A DNA stretch of 64,000 bases. It comes from Pseudomonadota bacterium (GTDB lineage Bacteria > Pseudomonadota > Gammaproteobacteria > Steroidobacterales > Steroidobacteraceae). Each line of letters opens with the position of its first letter. Position 1 is the first letter of the stretch. The notes below the pieces were generated by a model. That model ran no database searches. It worked only from the letters and a program-made list of their open reading frames with translations, and was not told the DNA's origin. The DNA is taken from positions 29,780 through 93,779 of the forward strand of contig JADJXW010000011.1 in NCBI GenBank assembly GCA_016720075.1, given 5' to 3'. Positions 61,238 to 64,000 of this stretch are shown one piece after another. Made by a program: the position numbers and the translations under genes.

Positions 61238-62503
61238 ATGCGTACCGCGATTCGGCTGGCGATCATGCCTGCGTTGTTGCTGACGATGTCCGCGCAGGCA
61301 CAGCAGAAGGTGCCGTTCGCGAACGGCGTGCCTGTCGCGCCCACGGGCCTTGCCGACCAGGTGCTGCCTGCCGGTCCCTTCGACATGCGCACCGGTGAAG
61401 GCCAGGACATCCGGGTCACCGTGCTGGCACGTGATATCGAATATCCCTACAGCCTGGCTTTCCTCCCCAATGGTGACCTGCTGTTCACCGAGCGCACCGG
61501 CCGCCTTCGAGGGTGCTGCGCGGCGGCAAACTTGATCCGAATCCGATAACCGGGGGCCCCGTCTCGAAGTACGCCGGAAAGTCCGGTGGGTTGGGCGCGG
61601 TGCACGGCTACATGAGCCTCATCGTCCACCGCAATTTCGCGCAGAACCAGCTCATCTATTTCGCGTACAGCAAGCCGCTGGACGCCACTCGCCACACTGT
61701 GGCCGTGGGCGCGCGCGCCTCGTTGGCAATGCGCTGCAGGATGTGCGCGACATCTTCGTCGGCGAAAACCTGCGCGGCGCGGTGAGCCTCGCCATGACGC
61801 CCGACAACCTGCTGTGGATCGCCACCGGGGCCGATGCGGCCGCGCAGGATCCGATGTCACTGGGCGGCAAGGTGATGCGCCTGAAGGACGATGGCACCGT
61901 GCCTGCCGACAATCCCTTCGTGGGCAAGGCAGGCTATCGGCCCGAGATCTACACGATGGGGCATCGCAGCTCCATGGGCCTGGCGGTTCATCCGGTTTCC
62001 GGCGAGGTGTACCTGTCGGAAATGGGCCCCAACGGGGGCGACGAGATCAACCTGCTCAAGCCAGGCCGCAACTACGGCTGGCCGCTGGTGAGCCTTGGCC
62101 GCACCTATCCCGGTCCGTGGCAGGCCAAGGTCAGCGAGCCCACGCATGCCGGGTTCGAGCCGCCGCTGCTGTACTGGATGCCAGCCATTTCGGTATCGGG
62201 CCTCACCTTCTATACCGGCGATGCGCTGCCGAAATGGAAGGGTGACCTGTTCGTGGGTGGCGTCAGATACGGTGAGGTGCCCGGCACCGGACGGCTGGAT
62301 CGCATCCTGCTCAACGACAGGCTCGAGGAGCTGCGCCGCGAATCGCTGCTGGGCGAACTGCACCAGCGCATCCGCGACGTGAAGCAGGGCCCCGATGGCA
62401 TGCTCTACGTGGCGACGGATGAGCCCAGGGCGCCATCCTGCGCATTCACCGGGCGCGCGCTGACGCGCCGGGAATGTTCAGTCCGCCAGCGCCAGCGCGA
62501 TGA
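61238..62503 (+). pseudogene. PQQ sorbosone/glucose-type dehydrogenase, frameshifted
   Basis: A signal ends near MSAQAQQ. The propeller starts IEYPYSLAFLPNGDLLFTER; the frame breaks near 61513 and resumes RGGKLDPNPITGG, breaks again near 61710 and resumes as LQDVRDIFVGENLRGAVSLA, and runs through YTMGHRSSMGLAVHP, GGDEINLLKPGRNYGWPLVS and LYVATDE. A third shift near 62425 gives GAILRIH and a stop at 62501-62503, overlapping the convergent gene. The family oxidises aldose sugars with PQQ. Well-preserved motifs in three frames point to indels in the sequence rather than long decay. Confidence 0.8.
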
Positions 62504-64000
62504 ACTCGCCGGCGTTGCCGGGCGATCCCGCAGGCACCAGGATGTACTGCTTGCCGCCGATGGCGTAGCTCATCGGCAGTCCGGTCTGCCTGAGACCCAG
62601 GTCCATCTCCCAGAGAATCTTGCCGGTGCGCTTGTCGTGCGCGCGCGGAACATGTTGCCGCCTTCGCTGGCGACGAACATGCCGGCGCCTTCGCCGGCGA
62701 ACAGCAGCGATTTGGTCACCAGCAGACCCGCGCGATCGTCATGTCCGGTTCGCGGAATCACCATGCCCTGAGCTTCTCGTGCTTGCTGACCCACTCGGGC
62801 GTGTCGCCATTGGCGACGGTCCAGAGCTTCTTGCCCGTATTCAGGTCGGTCGCCACGATCGTGCCCCAGGGTGGCGCGCCAGCGGCAGCCCGAATGGCCC
62901 TGCGATGCGACTGCCCGCGAGGATGTAGCGCATGTTGGAGCGCGCCGGATCGCTGGCCAGCTGCATCGTGGTGATGGTGGAAGTGGACGACACATACAGG
63001 ATGCCGGTTTCCGGATCGGCCACGGCGCCCTGCCAGTTCGAGCCACCCTGCGATCCGGCACCTGCAGCGTGCCGGCGTTGGTCTCGGTGATCAGTGACGG
63101 CGGGGGGTACAGCGGCCCCATGCGATAGCGCGCCACCAGGCGCTTGGCTTCGGCCAGGATCTCGGGCGTGAGGTTGTTGAGGTCGGCCTCGCTCACGCCC
63201 AGACGCCTGAAGGGTTCCGGCAGAGTGGGAATCGGCTGCGTCGGTGAGGTGACCTCGCCCGGCACATCGCTCTGCGGCACGGGCCGCTGGACGATGGCCA
63301 CACGGGCAACGCCGCTGACGCGGTCGAACACGTACGTGAGTCCCGCGCTAAACTGCGCCACCGCGGGAATGCGCTTGCCCTTCACGGTGATGTCGAGCAG
63401 CACCGGCGCGGCCGGCGTGTCGTAATCCCAGATGTCGTGGTGGACCAGCTGGAAGTGCCAGCGGCGTTCGCCGGTGCGCGTCCACGCACACCAGGCTGCT
63501 GGTGAACAGGTTGTTGCCCGGGCGATGTCCGCCGGAGAAACCCCTGTGGCCCCCTTCAACCGGCAGGTAAACCAGGCCGCGTTCGGCATCGGCGCTGAAA
63601 GGCGCCCACACGCCCGCGTTGCCGGTGCACCGCGCGCCTCGTCGGTCCAGGTGTCGCCGCCCACCTCGTTCGCGCGTGCGATCGTGTGGAACACCCACAG
63701 GCGCTTGCCCGTGCGCGCGTCGAAGGCCATCACGTTGCCCTTGGGCATTTCCGCGCGGCGGCGCGGCGCCGGCGGCGAATGCCGAGCCCACGATCACCAC
63801 ATCGCCCACCACCACGGGCGGGAGCTGGACCCGATTGGCGTCTTGTCCGGATCGAGCGGCGGATCGGCGGCCAGCTTCAGGTCGAGGATGCCGTCCTTGC
63901 CGAAACCCGCGACAGGCCTGCCGTCGCGGCATCCAGCGCCACGAGCTGGTAGCCCGGGGTGATCATGAACAGCGTGTCGCGGCCATCGCGGCGCCACAGC
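62478..64000 (-). pseudogene. PQQ-dependent quinoprotein dehydrogenase, heavily frameshifted and cut by window edge
   Basis: Pieces of one quinoprotein appear in all three phases: DGRPVAGFGKDGILDLKLAA near 63900, VVVGDVVIVGSAFA near 63800, KGNVMAFDARTGKRLWVFHT near 63720, GVWAPFSADAERGLVYLP near 63590, HFQLVHHDIWDYDTPAAPVL near 63430, and GEFIALALAD as the C-terminus at about 62500. At least six shifts are needed in 1.5 kb. The protein would be a membrane or periplasmic glucose/alcohol quinoprotein. Its 5' part lies beyond the window. Confidence 0.7.

Noticed and set aside
1..64000. CRISPR arrays, rRNA genes, complete tRNA genes, riboswitches
   Set aside because: No regularly spaced repeats and no conserved rRNA, tRNA or riboswitch core were noticed by eye; only partial tRNA-like ends were found. 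A covariance-model scan would settle it.

Overview
The window is GC-rich DNA that reads like a gammaproteobacterial chromosome. Secreted PQQ dehydrogenases, a YdgA-type protein, an SCO/PCu(A)C pair and HME-RND pumps would fit a Steroidobacteraceae/Xanthomonadales-like environmental bacterium. That placement is an inference from protein style only; no rRNA or full tRNA is present to test it. The dominant content is a heavy-metal resistance island of about 41 kb, followed by an arsenic operon and then a stretch of secreted oxidoreductases and cell-surface genes.

Left junction (1-3.8 kb): the end of a Fic-type mobile mystery protein B gene, an AraC/GyrI-like regulator with a coupled alpha/beta hydrolase, two short relics resembling the 3' end of tRNA-Leu, and an IS6-family element. 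The element's transposase frame runs on into the N-terminal part of a P4-type integrase. A 70-bp sequence just upstream of the IS recurs at 43.48 kb (58/70 identical). AlpA-like regulators lie close to that second copy, so the two copies probably mark the scarred ends of an integrative element.

Metal island (3.9-39 kb). The rightward block has a DUF411 lipoprotein, a Cys/Met-rich periplasmic protein, a Cu/Ag-type CusCBA pump, a small His-rich membrane protein, a CzcCBA-type pump and a Zn/Cd/Pb-type P-ATPase. The leftward block at 19-24 kb has CusF, a CnrYXH-like anti-sigma/sensor/ECF sigma module, a 4-TM protein, a CueR-like MerR regulator and the Cu ATPase CopA. Divergent from it is a pcoABC-DUF2933-DUF411-copD run. 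Next comes a leftward pair made of a PepSY-TM protein and an ATP-grasp-like enzyme. A second CzcCBA pump follows on the minus strand, preceded by another His-rich membrane protein and coupled to an EamA exporter with a His-rich tail. Together these cover periplasmic capture and oxidation of copper, cytosolic export by P-ATPases, and trans-envelope export by three RND pumps.

Right of the pumps (39-43.7 kb): ArsR-rhodanese, OsmC, SAM methyltransferase, ICMT-like, NUDIX and DsrE genes, several with single frameshifts, then the AlpA-like remnants.

Arsenic region (43.7-50.8 kb): a secreted protein made of two tandem NTF2-like repeats diverges from arsR-arsC-arsD-arsA-acr3. PCu(A)C and SCO copper-chaperone genes are joined to acr3 by 4-bp overlaps. 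The rest (50.8-64 kb) holds two paralogous secreted proteins of unknown function, a cytochrome c-PQQ dehydrogenase, a haem-motif protein, a YdgA-like protein, a TPR/glycosyltransferase/pyruvyltransferase fusion, a sorbosone-type dehydrogenase and another quinoprotein. Apparent frameshifts occur at 39-42.5 kb and again from 56.3 kb, becoming dense after 60.5 kb. The metal and arsenic genes between look intact, so sequence errors must be excluded before the broken genes are taken as real pseudogenes.
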